Shown here piece by piece: positions 1 through 8,110 of a stretch of DNA of 64,000 bases (positions are counted from its first letter, which is position 1; each line of letters starts with the position of its first letter). The translations under genes and the position numbers were made by a program. The notes under the pieces were generated by a model that worked only from the letters and a program-made list of their open reading frames with translations, did no database searches and had not been told where the DNA came from. This DNA is from UBA9926 sp913064795 (GTDB lineage: Bacteria > Pseudomonadota > Gammaproteobacteria > Pseudomonadales > Azotimanducaceae). The stretch covers positions 682,001 to 746,000 of the forward strand of contig JBJKZD010000009.1 of assembly GCA_045560765.1 (NCBI GenBank), given 5' to 3'.

Positions 1-402
1 CCACATGGCTTGATTCATTGCTGGCGCGATCGCGACGGGACATTCTGCTGCCAAGCACACCGTGGTGAGGAGATCGTCCCCATGACCACTGGCGAATCGA
101 GCTAAAAAATTTGCACTGGCAGGGGCTATCAGGATGAGGTCGGCCCAGCGGGCCAGTTCGATGTGGCCCATGACCGACTCTGTATCTGGATTGAGGAGGT
201 CAAGATGGACGGGATGCCTGGATAGCGCTTGCATGGTCAAAGGTGTGATGAATTCAGTGGCCGAACGGGTCATGACGATCCTGACGTCGGCGCCCTGGTC
301 TTGTAGGCGCCGGGTCAACTCAGCCGATTTATAAGCTGCGATGCCGCCCGTCACCCCAAGCAGGACTCTGCGGTTGTTCAATGTGTTGAAAGCAGTTTTC
401 AT
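1..402 (-). CDS. coaBC: Phosphopantothenoylcysteine decarboxylase/synthase, N-terminal part (cut by window edge)
   Basis: Only the first 134 codons lie in the window; the rest continues to the left of base 1. CoaBC (Dfp) makes 4'-phosphopantetheine for coenzyme A by joining cysteine to phosphopantothenate and decarboxylating it. The start ATG is at 402-400. The N-terminus has the FMN-binding GVTGGIAAYK motif at about residues 17-26, then HIELARWAD and APASANFLARFASG, and the characteristic PAMNQAMW segment at the edge, all typical of the CoaC flavoprotein domain. It is divergent from rpmB, as in many gammaproteobacteria, although radC is not between them. The family call is secure; nothing can be said about the CoaB half. 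Confidence 0.93.
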   Translation of the reverse strand, partial: MKTAFNTLNNRRVLLGVTGGIAAYKSAELTRRLQDQGADVRIVMTRSATEFITPLTMQALSRHPVHLDLLNPDTESVMGHIELARWADLILIAPASANFLARFASGHGDDLLTTVCLAAECPVAIAPAMNQAMW

Positions 403-842
403 GGCGCTCTTTGACCGATGATTCATCATTTAGGCTGCGAGAGGGGCAATAATACCCGCTTTAAACACTGATGGCACTGGGGTTGCACCGTTTGACGCTG
501 ATGCGGCTAGAGAGATGACTCAATTTGGATTGAAGTCGCGCCTAACGTCGTCGGCGCGAAGAAGAGAAACCGATCAGTGACGATCCTGTAGATGCGGCGT
601 AACCAGTTGCTCTCCCATGATTTATCGGTTGCTGCAGTTTGAAAAATAGCTGCTCATCTGGTATAAAGTCGCGCCCGCGGAGGCCAGTTTCAACAAGGCC
701 GTCAGCGTGTAGGGAAGATGGCACGGATCATGAGTCCAGAGTTCATGAAAAGTGACGTAAAGATAATCGAAGATCAATGACGACTCTAATAGAGCCGTTG
801 AGTCCATTTAAAAGCTGAACGCCTGCTTTAGAGGAAGGAATT
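403..842. other. 440-bp gap between coaBC and rpmB; no gene seen
   Basis: I find no coding sequence with recognisable conservation here. In many gammaproteobacteria radC occupies this position on the strand of rpmB, but none of the three forward frames shows RadC motifs such as HNHPSG, and all are broken by stops. The gap holds a good sigma70-type promoter (639-667) reading toward rpmB. A 10-bp direct repeat AAGTCGCGCC occurs at 533-542 and 666-675; the second copy directly follows the promoter -10 box. Small reverse-strand ORFs of about 60 codons look like chance. Confidence 0.6.
639..667 (+). promoter_or_regulatory. Predicted sigma70 promoter for rpmB-rpmG
   Basis: TTGAAA at 639-644 and TATAAA at 662-667 are separated by exactly 17 bp. 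The -10 box is followed by a GC-rich stretch (GTCGCGCCCGCGG), the kind of discriminator found at stringently controlled ribosomal-protein promoters. It would give a leader of about 170 nt before rpmB. This is a motif call only. Confidence 0.55.
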
Positions 843-1079
843 ATGTCAAGAGTCTGCCAAGTTACCGGCAAGCGCCCCATGACAGGTAATAATGTGTCGC
901 ATGCAAACAATAAGAATCGCCGTCGATTCCTACCGAATATCCATGATCATCGATTTTGGCTTGAGAGCGAGAAGCGTTTCATCAAATTGCGCGTTTCCGC
1001 CAAGGGCATGCGCATTATTGATAAATTGGGCCTGGAACAGGTCATCGCAGACTTGAGAAGTCGCGGAGAACGGGTTTAG
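843..1079 (+). CDS. rpmB: 50S ribosomal protein L28
   Basis: This 78-residue basic protein of the large ribosomal subunit has the usual L28 features: MSRVCQVTGKRP at the start, the N-x-V-S-H-A-N-N-K stretch, RRFLPNIHDHRFW and the C-terminal GMRIIDKLGLEQV segment. Length equals that of E. coli L28. A ribosome-binding site, GAGGAAGG, precedes the ATG. It forms a two-gene unit with rpmG 77 bp downstream, the conserved rpmB-rpmG pair, and is probably transcribed from the promoter at 639-667. L28 versions that bind zinc carry CxxC pairs; only one Cys is visible here, so this is the zinc-free form. Confidence 0.97.
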   Translation: MSRVCQVTGKRPMTGNNVSHANNKNRRRFLPNIHDHRFWLESEKRFIKLRVSAKGMRIIDKLGLEQVIADLRSRGERV

Positions 1080-1156
1080 CCTCGATCAAATCGGACTCAG
1101 CAGCGAACAAGCGGTCAATCCGGATCAGACAGACCCTCGAAGTCTAAGGAGACAGT

Positions 1157-1312
1157 ATGAGAGATAAAATTAAATTGGTATCGTCTGCAGGCACAGGACA
1201 CTACTACACCACCAGTAAGAATAAGAAGAACATGCCGGACAAAATGGAAATTAAAAAGTTTGATCCCGTCGTTCGAAAACATGTCATCTATAAAGAATCA
1301 AAGATTAAATAG
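1157..1312 (+). CDS. rpmG: 50S ribosomal protein L33
   Basis: This short gene of 51 codons plus TAG encodes ribosomal protein L33 of the large subunit. The protein begins MRDKIKLVSSAGTGHYYTT and ends HVIYKESKIK, matching L33 along its whole length. It is about four residues shorter at the N-terminus than the E. coli protein, but an AAGGAG Shine-Dalgarno sequence lies 6-7 bp before this ATG and supports the start. There are no CxxC zinc motifs, so it is the zinc-independent form. It follows rpmB and converges with the hydantoinase-like gene, whose 3' end lies 43 bp away. Confidence 0.96.
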   Translation: MRDKIKLVSSAGTGHYYTTSKNKKNMPDKMEIKKFDPVVRKHVIYKESKIK

Positions 1313-1355
1313 ACCTCTGCCTTCAAAGGGTCACCAAGCCCAATCCTTCCCTCTA

Positions 1356-3342
1356 TCATTCCGGCGAGGGAAGCCGCCTGAGCTCAAGGAGCCCCGAGGC
1401 TTCTTTCTCAATCGTCCATCCTAACTTAATCCAGACCGAAGTGTGTTCATCGCTCACGATCAGTGGGCCTGGGTACTGCTCCCCCAATGCAAGCGTCTCT
1501 CGGCCCTTCCAAGGGATCCCTTCAGGATCAGGTTTGATGGTTTTGGACTGTGAGAGGGGTGCGTCTTTGACCCGGGTAGTTTTAGAGAGTATCTCCGCCT
1601 CTGAAAATTGACTGAGCGCTTCCAGACGAACCCTGAGGGTGACCAACTCAATTTGACTGTCTAGGATGTGGCCATAGCGTTTTTTTGTGCAGCGCCTCAA
1701 AGTCAGCTTTGGCCAGTGCAAAAGTTCCCCGAAAGGCAACGCCCAGCGTGTGAGTTTGTCCCTGATATCGCAGATCTAACGTCCTTTGCTTGCGCTCTGG
1801 GGTCACCCCTTCTGCCCTGAGCGCAGCCGTACCGTTCTCAATGAGCGTCTCGAAACCCTGATCAAGGTCAGCCCTTGAGATTTGCGTGGTTCCAGCTTCC
1901 AATGCTACTGATAGCTCACGACCGGGTCTTGCTGCCAGCATCCCCAGCGCGGAAAACACACCCGCTTCCGGCGGCACAACGGCGCGATTGATTTCGAGGT
2001 TTTCAGCCAGATCACAGAGATGAAGGCCGCCAGCGCCACCAAAGCAACAGAGGGCGAACCCTTTTGGGTCGATACCCTTTTGTACCGAGATCAGTCGGAG
2101 GGCTTCGGTCATTTTCTCGTTGGCCAAGCGAACAATGCCCTGCGCCGTGTCTTGAAGGTTGAGGCCCAGTTGCTCTGCTAAGGCCTGAACGGCGCCTCCG
2201 GCAGCCGCCTTAGAAAGCGTTAAACCTCCGGCTAGGGGACGGTGAATGGGCAGCCGTCCTAGCACGAGGTTGGCGTCTGTGACCGTCGCCAGGGTACCCC
2301 CGAGGTCGTAGCAGGCAGGACCTGGGTTAGCGCCTGCAGAGTCAGGACCAACTTGAAGCAACCCGCCGTCATCGATATAGGCGATGCTACCACCACCTGC
2401 GCCGATGGTTTTGATATCGATCGCTGGTATCGCAATGGGTAGCTCATTGATCTTCATCGAGGTTGCGATGGATAGTTCGCCGTCAATGAGCCCGACATCG
2501 GTTGAAGTGCCGCCCATATCAAAAGTCATCAGCCGTTTTTGATTAAGGAGTCGCTGAGCGCCAATGATTCCTCCAGCCGGACCTGATAGTAAAAGTCTGA
2601 TCGCATGTGAAGCGGCTTGCTCGGCGCCTAATGTGACGCCAGACGATTGCATTACGGCGAGGCTACTCGGCGCCGTGTGCTCAGCGAGTTGCCTAAGGTA
2701 TTGCTCGATCAGTGGGCCAAGGGATGCATTGAGATAGGTCGCCACGCCCCGTTCGTATTCCCCCATTTCAGGCAACACCTCAGAAGATAGGCTTACAAAG
2801 TACCTGGGACTCAGGCGAGCACGGATCTGTGCTTCATCGTCTGATGATAAAAACGAATAGAGCAAGTTAATTGCGATTGCTTTCGGATTGTACGCATCAA
2901 TGCCAGCGGTGAGCGTTTGAAGATCTGACTCCAAGAGCGGTGCCCGGATTTCGCCTTTCGGGCCACGCCGAACAGAAATTTCAAACGTGGCGCCGGATTC
3001 GAGGGAGAGGGTTGCTTTTCGAGGTGTCAGATCGAAAAGCCTGCTTCTGTTCTGGCGGCCAATGGCGAGAACGTCCGCGAGTCCCTCGTTGGTGATATAG
3101 GCCGTTTTGACGCCCCGTGATTCGAGGGCGGCGTTGGTCGCGACAGTGGTTCCATGGACGATGGTCAGGGCGCCTTCTTTACAAAGCAGGTCAAGACCCA
3201 AGGCTGAAATCCCGTGGATGATGGCTTGTTCCGGTGCCTCTGGGGTGGATAGAGTTTTGAAAGTGACGATTTCGTCTTGATGGAGATAGACGAAATCAGT
3301 GAAGGTTCCGCCGGTATCAATGCCGAGATAATGTTTCGCCAT
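1356..3342 (-). pseudogene. Hydantoinase A/5-oxoprolinase-like protein, frameshifted near the 3' end
   Basis: The family hydrolyses hydantoins or 5-oxoproline with ATP and has an actin-like fold. The first 554 or so residues (start ATG 3342-3340) read as a normal HyuA protein: GIDTGGTFTDFV at the N-terminus, VHGTTVATNA, GPAGGIIGA, TFDMGGTSTDV and GAGGGSIA. At 1680-1686 a run of seven A (coding strand) shifts the frame, and the predicted chain ends after 564 residues at 1648. Dropping one A restores the expected C-terminus (HKKRYGHILD...) and runs on to a stop at 1356, giving about 661 residues, a normal HyuA length. It could be a young pseudogene, a sequencing error in a homopolymer, or a slippage site. 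No HyuB partner gene is adjacent, so the substrate is unknown. Confidence 0.8.
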
Positions 3343-3454
3343 GGTCTGTGAGATACTCTGATGGATGCTGAATGTAGCAGATTGTCTTTCATCTCACACC
3401 CTTCTCCCGAGACAGTGCGATGTGGTGAACCAAGGCTCGAGGGATCCTTTAAAC

Positions 3455-4264
3455 ATGCCGGAATTACCCGAAGTTGAAACCACACGGGCTGGGATTGAGC
3501 CCCATCTCGTGGATCGTACAATTACTGCGGTAACCGTCCGAGAAAACCGTCTCCGCTGGCCTGTCTCTCCAGAGTTGTCACAAATGGCGACGGGACAAAC
3601 AATTGTCTCGGTAGAGCGCCGGGCCAAGTATCTGTTAATTGGTCTTAGGCGTGGATTCGTAATGATCCACCTGGGCATGTCGGGCAGTCTTCGTATATTG
3701 GCGCAGGAAACAGCGCCACAGAGGCATGATCATTTTGACATGATGTTAGATTCGGGAGTGATCCTGAGATATCGCGATCCCCGGCGCTTCGGTTCTATTT
3801 TCTGGTTGGATCAATTAAGCCACCGGCTGCTCGATCAGCTCGGACCTGAACCTTTGGGTGAAGACTTTGACGGCACCACGCTGTTTAAAGCGTCAAGAGG
3901 CAAAGCTCGTAACGTAAAAACATTGATCATGGATGCTGGGGTGGTGGTCGGGGTTGGCAATATCTACGCCAACGAGGCGCTCTATCTCGCAGGGATTCGC
4001 CCAACTCAGCCGGCAGGAAAAATAACGATAAAACGGTATCACCGCCTTGCCGATGCGATTAAGTCGGTGCTTGAAAAAGCCATCGCCGCTGGCGGTACCA
4101 GCTTGCGGGATTTTTTGAAAGAAGATGGTAAGCCAGGTTATTTTCGGCACGCACTGAAAGTCTATGATCGAGCCGGAGAACCGTGTCTTGGATGTCATAA
4201 GCCGCTTTCAAGCGTTCGGATCACAGGACGCGCAACGGTGTTCTGCAAGCGGTGCCAGCGTTAA
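3455..4264 (+). CDS. mutM: Formamidopyrimidine-DNA glycosylase (Fpg)
   Basis: This bifunctional base-excision repair enzyme removes 8-oxoguanine and other oxidised purines and nicks the abasic site. The start at 3455 is chosen, rather than an upstream ATG, because the enzyme needs Pro at position 2 as the catalytic nucleophile; from here the chain reads MPELPEVETT with the catalytic Glu at 3. NIYANEAL sits in the middle and a C-terminal zinc finger (CLGCH...CKRC) closes the protein. Length is 269 residues, as in E. coli. Its TAA stop interlocks with the stop of coaD on the other strand, sharing TTAA at 4261-4264, the same mutM-coaD neighbourhood seen in many gammaproteobacteria. Confidence 0.97.
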   Translation: MPELPEVETTRAGIEPHLVDRTITAVTVRENRLRWPVSPELSQMATGQTIVSVERRAKYLLIGLRRGFVMIHLGMSGSLRILAQETAPQRHDHFDMMLDSGVILRYRDPRRFGSIFWLDQLSHRLLDQLGPEPLGEDFDGTTLFKASRGKARNVKTLIMDAGVVVGVGNIYANEALYLAGIRPTQPAGKITIKRYHRLADAIKSVLEKAIAAGGTSLRDFLKEDGKPGYFRHALKVYDRAGEPCLGCHKPLSSVRITGRATVFCKRCQR

Positions 4265-4737
4265 AAAATAGCGCCGTTGTTGACGGCTTCTTCGATCGCC
4301 GGATGAACAAAACTGCTGATATCCCCGCCGTAAGATGCTATCTGCCTGACCAAAGTTGAAGAAATGTAAGAATATTCCTCTGAAGGCGCGAGGAATATGG
4401 TTTCCAGTCCCGGCGCGAGCACGCGATTCATATTCAGCATTTGAAATTCGTATTCGAAATCAGTGACCGTTCTAATGCCCTTTAAAATGACACCGGCGCC
4501 GACATCCTTGGCGAAATCAACCGTCAACTGATTGAATCCGATGACCTCAACATTGCTTAAATGTTCGAGGGCTTTTTGGGCCAGTTCGACTCGAAGTTCC
4601 AAGACGCTGGGATCCTTTTGAGGGCTGGTTGCGATACCTAAAATGACGCGATCAAAAAGTACCGAAGCGCGCTGAACCAGATCGGCGTGACCATTGTGAA
4701 TCGGATTGAAAGTGCCAGGATAAAGAACCGTGCTCAT
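4261..4737 (-). CDS. coaD: Phosphopantetheine adenylyltransferase
   Basis: CoaD transfers AMP from ATP to 4'-phosphopantetheine, the penultimate step of coenzyme A synthesis, so it works in the same pathway as coaBC at the window start. The 158-residue nucleotidyltransferase has the PGTFNPIHNGH motif (HxGH) near residues 7-17, KGIRTVTDFEYE in the middle and the YSYISSTLVRQIA segment near residue 125. Length fits the family. It lies 54 bp downstream of rsmD on the same strand, the common rsmD-coaD pair, and overlaps the mutM stop codon by 4 bp. Confidence 0.97.
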   Translation of the reverse strand: MSTVLYPGTFNPIHNGHADLVQRASVLFDRVILGIATSPQKDPSVLELRVELAQKALEHLSNVEVIGFNQLTVDFAKDVGAGVILKGIRTVTDFEYEFQMLNMNRVLAPGLETIFLAPSEEYSYISSTLVRQIASYGGDISSFVHPAIEEAVNNGAIF

Positions 4738-4791
4738 GGGTGTCTCCTTTAGAACGAGAGAATAATACAGGACCCAAGAAAAGGATCAAAC

Positions 4792-5373
4792 CTAAGAAGC
4801 GTGCGTTAGCAGCCCGTAAAAAATTTGACCGGCGCGACCTTGACGATGAATGGATAACCCTCGAGTGGCAAATTTTTCTAAATGGATCGCTTGAGCGGTC
4901 TCAACGTAGATTAGCCCTTCGGGGGCAAGTAAGCGGTTTTCAAGGATGAGATCGTGCAGCACATCGTATTGATCGGTGGCGAAGGGCGGATCGATAAAAA
5001 TCAGATCGTAGGGGTTTTGGGGGGATTGTTTGATAAACTCAAAGGCGTCGTGTCTTAAAAGTTCGATCCGCTCCTCAGGTGCCTTAAGGTGTGCAAACTG
5101 TTGACTGAGACAGTGGTGAGCGGCTGGATCGTTCTCGAGGAGGGTAACGTGCTGGGCGCCTCGGGAGAGCGCTTCAAAGCTTAAGATGCCCGATCCAGCG
5201 AAAAGGTCGAGGCAACGGGTTTGAGCGATCTTTCCTTGTAACCAGTTGAACAACGTTTCTCTTACGCGGTCAGGGGTTGGCCTCAAGGTTGGGACTGGGT
5301 CAAATGAAACTTTACGACCGCGCCATTGACCACCGATAATTCGGAGGGTCGAGAATTTCTGAGATTTCGACAC
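4792..5373 (-). CDS. rsmD: 16S rRNA (guanine966-N2)-methyltransferase
   Basis: RsmD methylates G966 of 16S rRNA in assembled 30S subunits using S-adenosylmethionine. The 193-residue chain starts with a basic segment, then RIIGGQWRGRKV, the RPTPDRVRETLFNWL signature, a SAM-binding LDLFAGSGILSFEALSRGA motif (about residues 55-75), and the DPPF motif of N-methyltransferases in IFIDPPFATDQYD. It is divergent from ftsY with only 30 bp between starts, the conserved rsmD/ftsY arrangement of gammaproteobacteria, so both promoters must overlap the neighbouring genes or this short gap. Its likely co-transcribed partner is coaD. Confidence 0.96.
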   Translation of the reverse strand: MSKSQKFSTLRIIGGQWRGRKVSFDPVPTLRPTPDRVRETLFNWLQGKIAQTRCLDLFAGSGILSFEALSRGAQHVTLLENDPAAHHCLSQQFAHLKAPEERIELLRHDAFEFIKQSPQNPYDLIFIDPPFATDQYDVLHDLILENRLLAPEGLIYVETAQAIHLEKFATRGLSIHRQGRAGQIFYGLLTHAS

Positions 5374-5403
5374 AGTGGCTTACCGCAAGAGAGTGAATGA
5401 ACG

Positions 5404-6372
5404 ATGGACAATGTTGCAGATCAACCCCTCGAAGGCAAGCGCGGACTGCTGACGCGACTGAAGGATCGATTGGCGAAGACGCGCCAAGGGTTTTCTGAAA
5501 ATATGAGCGCCTTATTTTTGGGCGCCAAAACCATTGACGAGACCTTGCTTGAGGCGATTGAGACCCTCCTGATTCAATCGGACTTTGGGATGCCGGTGAC
5601 CCAGGAGATCATGGCCTCTTTGACGCAGCGGGTTCAGCGTAAAGATCTGAGCGACCCTGTTGCGGTCAAAGACGCGTTGCGAAAACATCTTTTAGGCTTA
5701 CTTCAGGCCGTAGCAAGACCCCTGCCTCTGAAGGCAAATGAAACGCAAGTGATACTGATGGTGGGCGTCAACGGCGCGGGGAAAACCACCACCGCGGGGA
5801 AGCTCGCACACTTTTTTAAAGCCCAGAATCGATCGGTCATGCTGGCTGCAGGTGACACCTTCAGGGCTGCGGCGGTCGAGCAATTGAAGGCCTGGGGTGA
5901 GAGAAACGAGATTGAAGTGATCGCGCAACACACCGGCGCTGACAGCGCTTCGGTGATCTTCGATGGACTGGCGGCAGCAAAGTCCCGAAGGGTTGATGTT
6001 TTGATTGCAGATACTGCGGGCCGTTTGCAAAATAAAAAGAACCTCATGCAAGAACTTGAAAAAATTGTCCGGGTTGTCCGTCGACAAGATGAGGATGCAC
6101 TGCAGAACGTTTTGCTCGTGATCGACGCGACCACCGGCCAGAATGCGATCGTGCAGGCTAAGGCATTTTTAGAGTCGGTCGCGGTTACTGGGATCGTTCT
6201 AACCAAGCTTGATGGCACGGCGAAAGGGGGGGTTGTCTTTGCTTTGACCGAAGCCCTTGGCTTACCCATTCATTTTGTGGGTGTGGGTGAGCAATTAGAC
6301 GATTTGAAACCTTTTGATCCGGAGTTGTTTGTTAGCGCGATCCTTGATGAGGCCGATGATGCTCACATTTGA
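5404..6372 (+). CDS. ftsY: Signal recognition particle receptor FtsY
   Basis: FtsY is the membrane-associated GTPase that receives SRP-ribosome complexes and hands them to SecYEG. The 322-residue chain has a short charged N-terminus, the NG helical domain, and G motifs GVNGAGKTTTAGKLA (about residues 120-134), DTFRAAAVEQL, DTAGR and TKLDGTAKGG, followed by the C-terminal GVGEQLDDLKPF. The acidic A domain is very short compared with the 497-residue E. coli protein, as in many other bacteria. The 3' end overlaps the start of ftsE, giving the classic ftsY-ftsE-ftsX-rpoH cluster. Confidence 0.97.
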   Translation: MDNVADQPLEGKRGLLTRLKDRLAKTRQGFSENMSALFLGAKTIDETLLEAIETLLIQSDFGMPVTQEIMASLTQRVQRKDLSDPVAVKDALRKHLLGLLQAVARPLPLKANETQVILMVGVNGAGKTTTAGKLAHFFKAQNRSVMLAAGDTFRAAAVEQLKAWGERNEIEVIAQHTGADSASVIFDGLAAAKSRRVDVLIADTAGRLQNKKNLMQELEKIVRVVRRQDEDALQNVLLVIDATTGQNAIVQAKAFLESVAVTGIVLTKLDGTAKGGVVFALTEALGLPIHFVGVGEQLDDLKPFDPELFVSAILDEADDAHI

Positions 6373-7015
6373 TCAAGTGTTCAAACGTTACGAAACGGGT
6401 CAAGAAGCCTTGGCTGAAGTGTCGTTTAGTCTCGACCCTGGGGAATTTGTATTCCTGACCGGGCCCTCTGGGGCGGGCAAATCAACCCTGATGAAGCTCG
6501 CGATCGCGATGGAGCGCAGTACTCGGGGGCAGGTTTTGCTAGACGGTCAAAACCTTAATCAATTGCCGGCGAGGAAGATTCCCGAACTGCGTCGCAAAGT
6601 GGGCGTGGTGTTCCAAAATCACCAACTCCTGTTTGATCGTTCGGTTTTTGACAATGTTGCTCTCCCGCTTGAAATTGCTGGACACCCGCCTTCGGAAGTA
6701 AAGAGCCGGGTCCGGGCAGCATTGTCAAAAGTCGGCTTGTCCAACAAAGAGCGGGATTGGCCTGTGACCTTGTCCGGAGGTGAGCAACAGCGGGTCGGTA
6801 TAGCGAGGGCTGTAGTCCATAGACCACCCTTACTCCTTGCCGATGAACCTACCGGAAATTTAGACCCTGAATTGAGTCGAGAGATCATGTCACTCTTTCA
6901 GCAGTTCAGTCAGCTGGGGGTTACGGTGATGATCGCTACCCATGATCTTGATCTGGTTCGAGAGATTCCTGCCCAGCGGCTTCATCTGCAATCTGGCCGG
7001 ATGGTTCAGCCGTGA
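6359..7015 (+). CDS. ftsE: Cell division ATP-binding protein FtsE
   Basis: FtsE is the ATPase of the FtsEX complex, which links the divisome to periplasmic amidase activation. The 218-residue ABC protein has Walker A GPSGAGKST, Q-loop VVFQNHQLL, signature LSGGEQQRVGIARA and Walker B LLLADEPTGNLD, with a H-loop ATHD. The start at 6359 is picked because the protein then begins MLTFDQVFKRYE, in line with FtsE homologues; an ATG three bases upstream and a longer in-frame extension also exist. It overlaps the last 14 bp of ftsY and precedes ftsX by 51 bp, so the three are probably translated from one message. Confidence 0.96.
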   Translation: MLTFDQVFKRYETGQEALAEVSFSLDPGEFVFLTGPSGAGKSTLMKLAIAMERSTRGQVLLDGQNLNQLPARKIPELRRKVGVVFQNHQLLFDRSVFDNVALPLEIAGHPPSEVKSRVRAALSKVGLSNKERDWPVTLSGGEQQRVGIARAVVHRPPLLLADEPTGNLDPELSREIMSLFQQFSQLGVTVMIATHDLDLVREIPAQRLHLQSGRMVQP

Positions 7016-7066
7016 TTGATCAGCGACCTGTCTTGTTATTGCGGCTGATCCGATGGAGTCGGTGCG

Positions 7067-8035
7067 ATGTCTGAGCGGCAAGTAACCGGAGGTGCGACTC
7101 AGCGGCTGCTCAGTCGACGGGATCGACTCAGGGCTTGGGCGCGCCACCACCGGCAGCTGTTTGGTTCAACGCTATCGGCCTTACTGCGGGATTGGATGGG
7201 CCTGATGACGACGTGGCTGGTCATCGGCATTGCATTGTCGTTGCCTGTGCTGATGCTCATTGGTCTTCGGCAAATCGGTGAAACAGATCACCGACAGGTC
7301 ATTGAGCCCGCGATCAGCGTTTATCTGTCGAGCCCAAGCGGCTCGGCGGTTACCCAGGGTTTGATCTCAAGCCTGCGTCAAATGCCTGAGATTCGTCAGG
7401 TGACGCTGATTTCAGAGGCTGAGGCGTTGGCTGAGTTCTCGGAACGGTCAGGATTTTTTGATGTTTTAAACGCTTTCTCAGAAAATCCCCTTCCCGCCGT
7501 GCTTGAGGTGCGTTCTGTCTCCACAGAGGGTGCCACCATTCGATTATTGACCCAGAAGATCGGTGCGCTTGAAGGCATCGATTCGATCAGTTTTGATGCC
7601 GCTTGGCGTCAACGATTAAGCTCAGTCCTATTGATCATTGAGCGCATCACGCTCGCATTGGGTGTGCTCTTTCTTTGTGGTGTGGTTTTAATCATTGGAA
7701 ATACACTGCGACTCACCATCGAAAATCGTCGGCATGAGATTGAAGTGATCAAGTTGGTCGGTGGCACCGATGCCTTTGTTCAAAGACCGTTTGTGTATCG
7801 AGGGTTTTGGCTCGGAATGGGTGGTGGATTGATGGCGTGGATCATGATTCAGTCGAGCCTCATCTACTTATCGGTGCCGGTTGAGACCTTGGCTCGGTCC
7901 TACCGCAGCGACTTTGCCCTTGAAGCGCTTGGATTCCAGGAATCTTTGGTGTTGCTCGCGTTGGGGGCCGGACTCGGCATTGTCGGCTCGATGGTTTCTG
8001 TACGACGTCATCTCGTGAAAATTCAACCCAATTGA
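7067..8035 (+). CDS. ftsX: Cell division protein FtsX
   Basis: FtsX is the membrane subunit of FtsEX and transmits ATP hydrolysis by FtsE to periplasmic murein hydrolase activators. The 322-residue chain shows the expected topology: a basic cytoplasmic N-terminus, a first transmembrane segment at about residues 43-65 (TWLVIGIALSLPVLMLIGL), a periplasmic domain, then three more hydrophobic segments (around 190-212, 238-260 and 290-312). The FtsX/MacB-like phrase GNTLRLTIENRRHEIEVIKLVGGTDAFV is present. An in-frame stop at 7046-7048 excludes a start close to ftsE. Confidence 0.95.
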   Translation: MSERQVTGGATQRLLSRRDRLRAWARHHRQLFGSTLSALLRDWMGLMTTWLVIGIALSLPVLMLIGLRQIGETDHRQVIEPAISVYLSSPSGSAVTQGLISSLRQMPEIRQVTLISEAEALAEFSERSGFFDVLNAFSENPLPAVLEVRSVSTEGATIRLLTQKIGALEGIDSISFDAAWRQRLSSVLLIIERITLALGVLFLCGVVLIIGNTLRLTIENRRHEIEVIKLVGGTDAFVQRPFVYRGFWLGMGGGLMAWIMIQSSLIYLSVPVETLARSYRSDFALEALGFQESLVLLALGAGLGIVGSMVSVRRHLVKIQPN

Positions 8036-8051
8036 GTGTTGTTACGTATCA

Positions 8052-8081
8052 TTGCCAGTGAGCATCGACTGATGCTAGAAT
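8052..8081 (+). promoter_or_regulatory. Predicted promoter upstream of rpoH
   Basis: TTGCCA at 8052-8057 and TAGAAT at 8076-8081 are 18 bp apart, and TG at 8073-8074 one base before the -10 makes an extended -10 box. Part of the spacer and -10 forms an inverted repeat, AGCATC-GACT-GATGCT (8061-8076). It would start an rpoH transcript about 23 nt before the ATG, in the 75-bp gap after ftsX. Confidence 0.45.
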
Positions 8082-8110
8082 TTCGGCCCCAAAAATCAAT
8101 GGTTTAGAAG

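Noticed and set aside
542..807. Two overlapping 60-codon reverse ORFs between coaBC and rpmB
   Set aside because: Both are short, mutually overlapping, without ribosome-binding sites, and the upstream part covers the predicted rpmB promoter.
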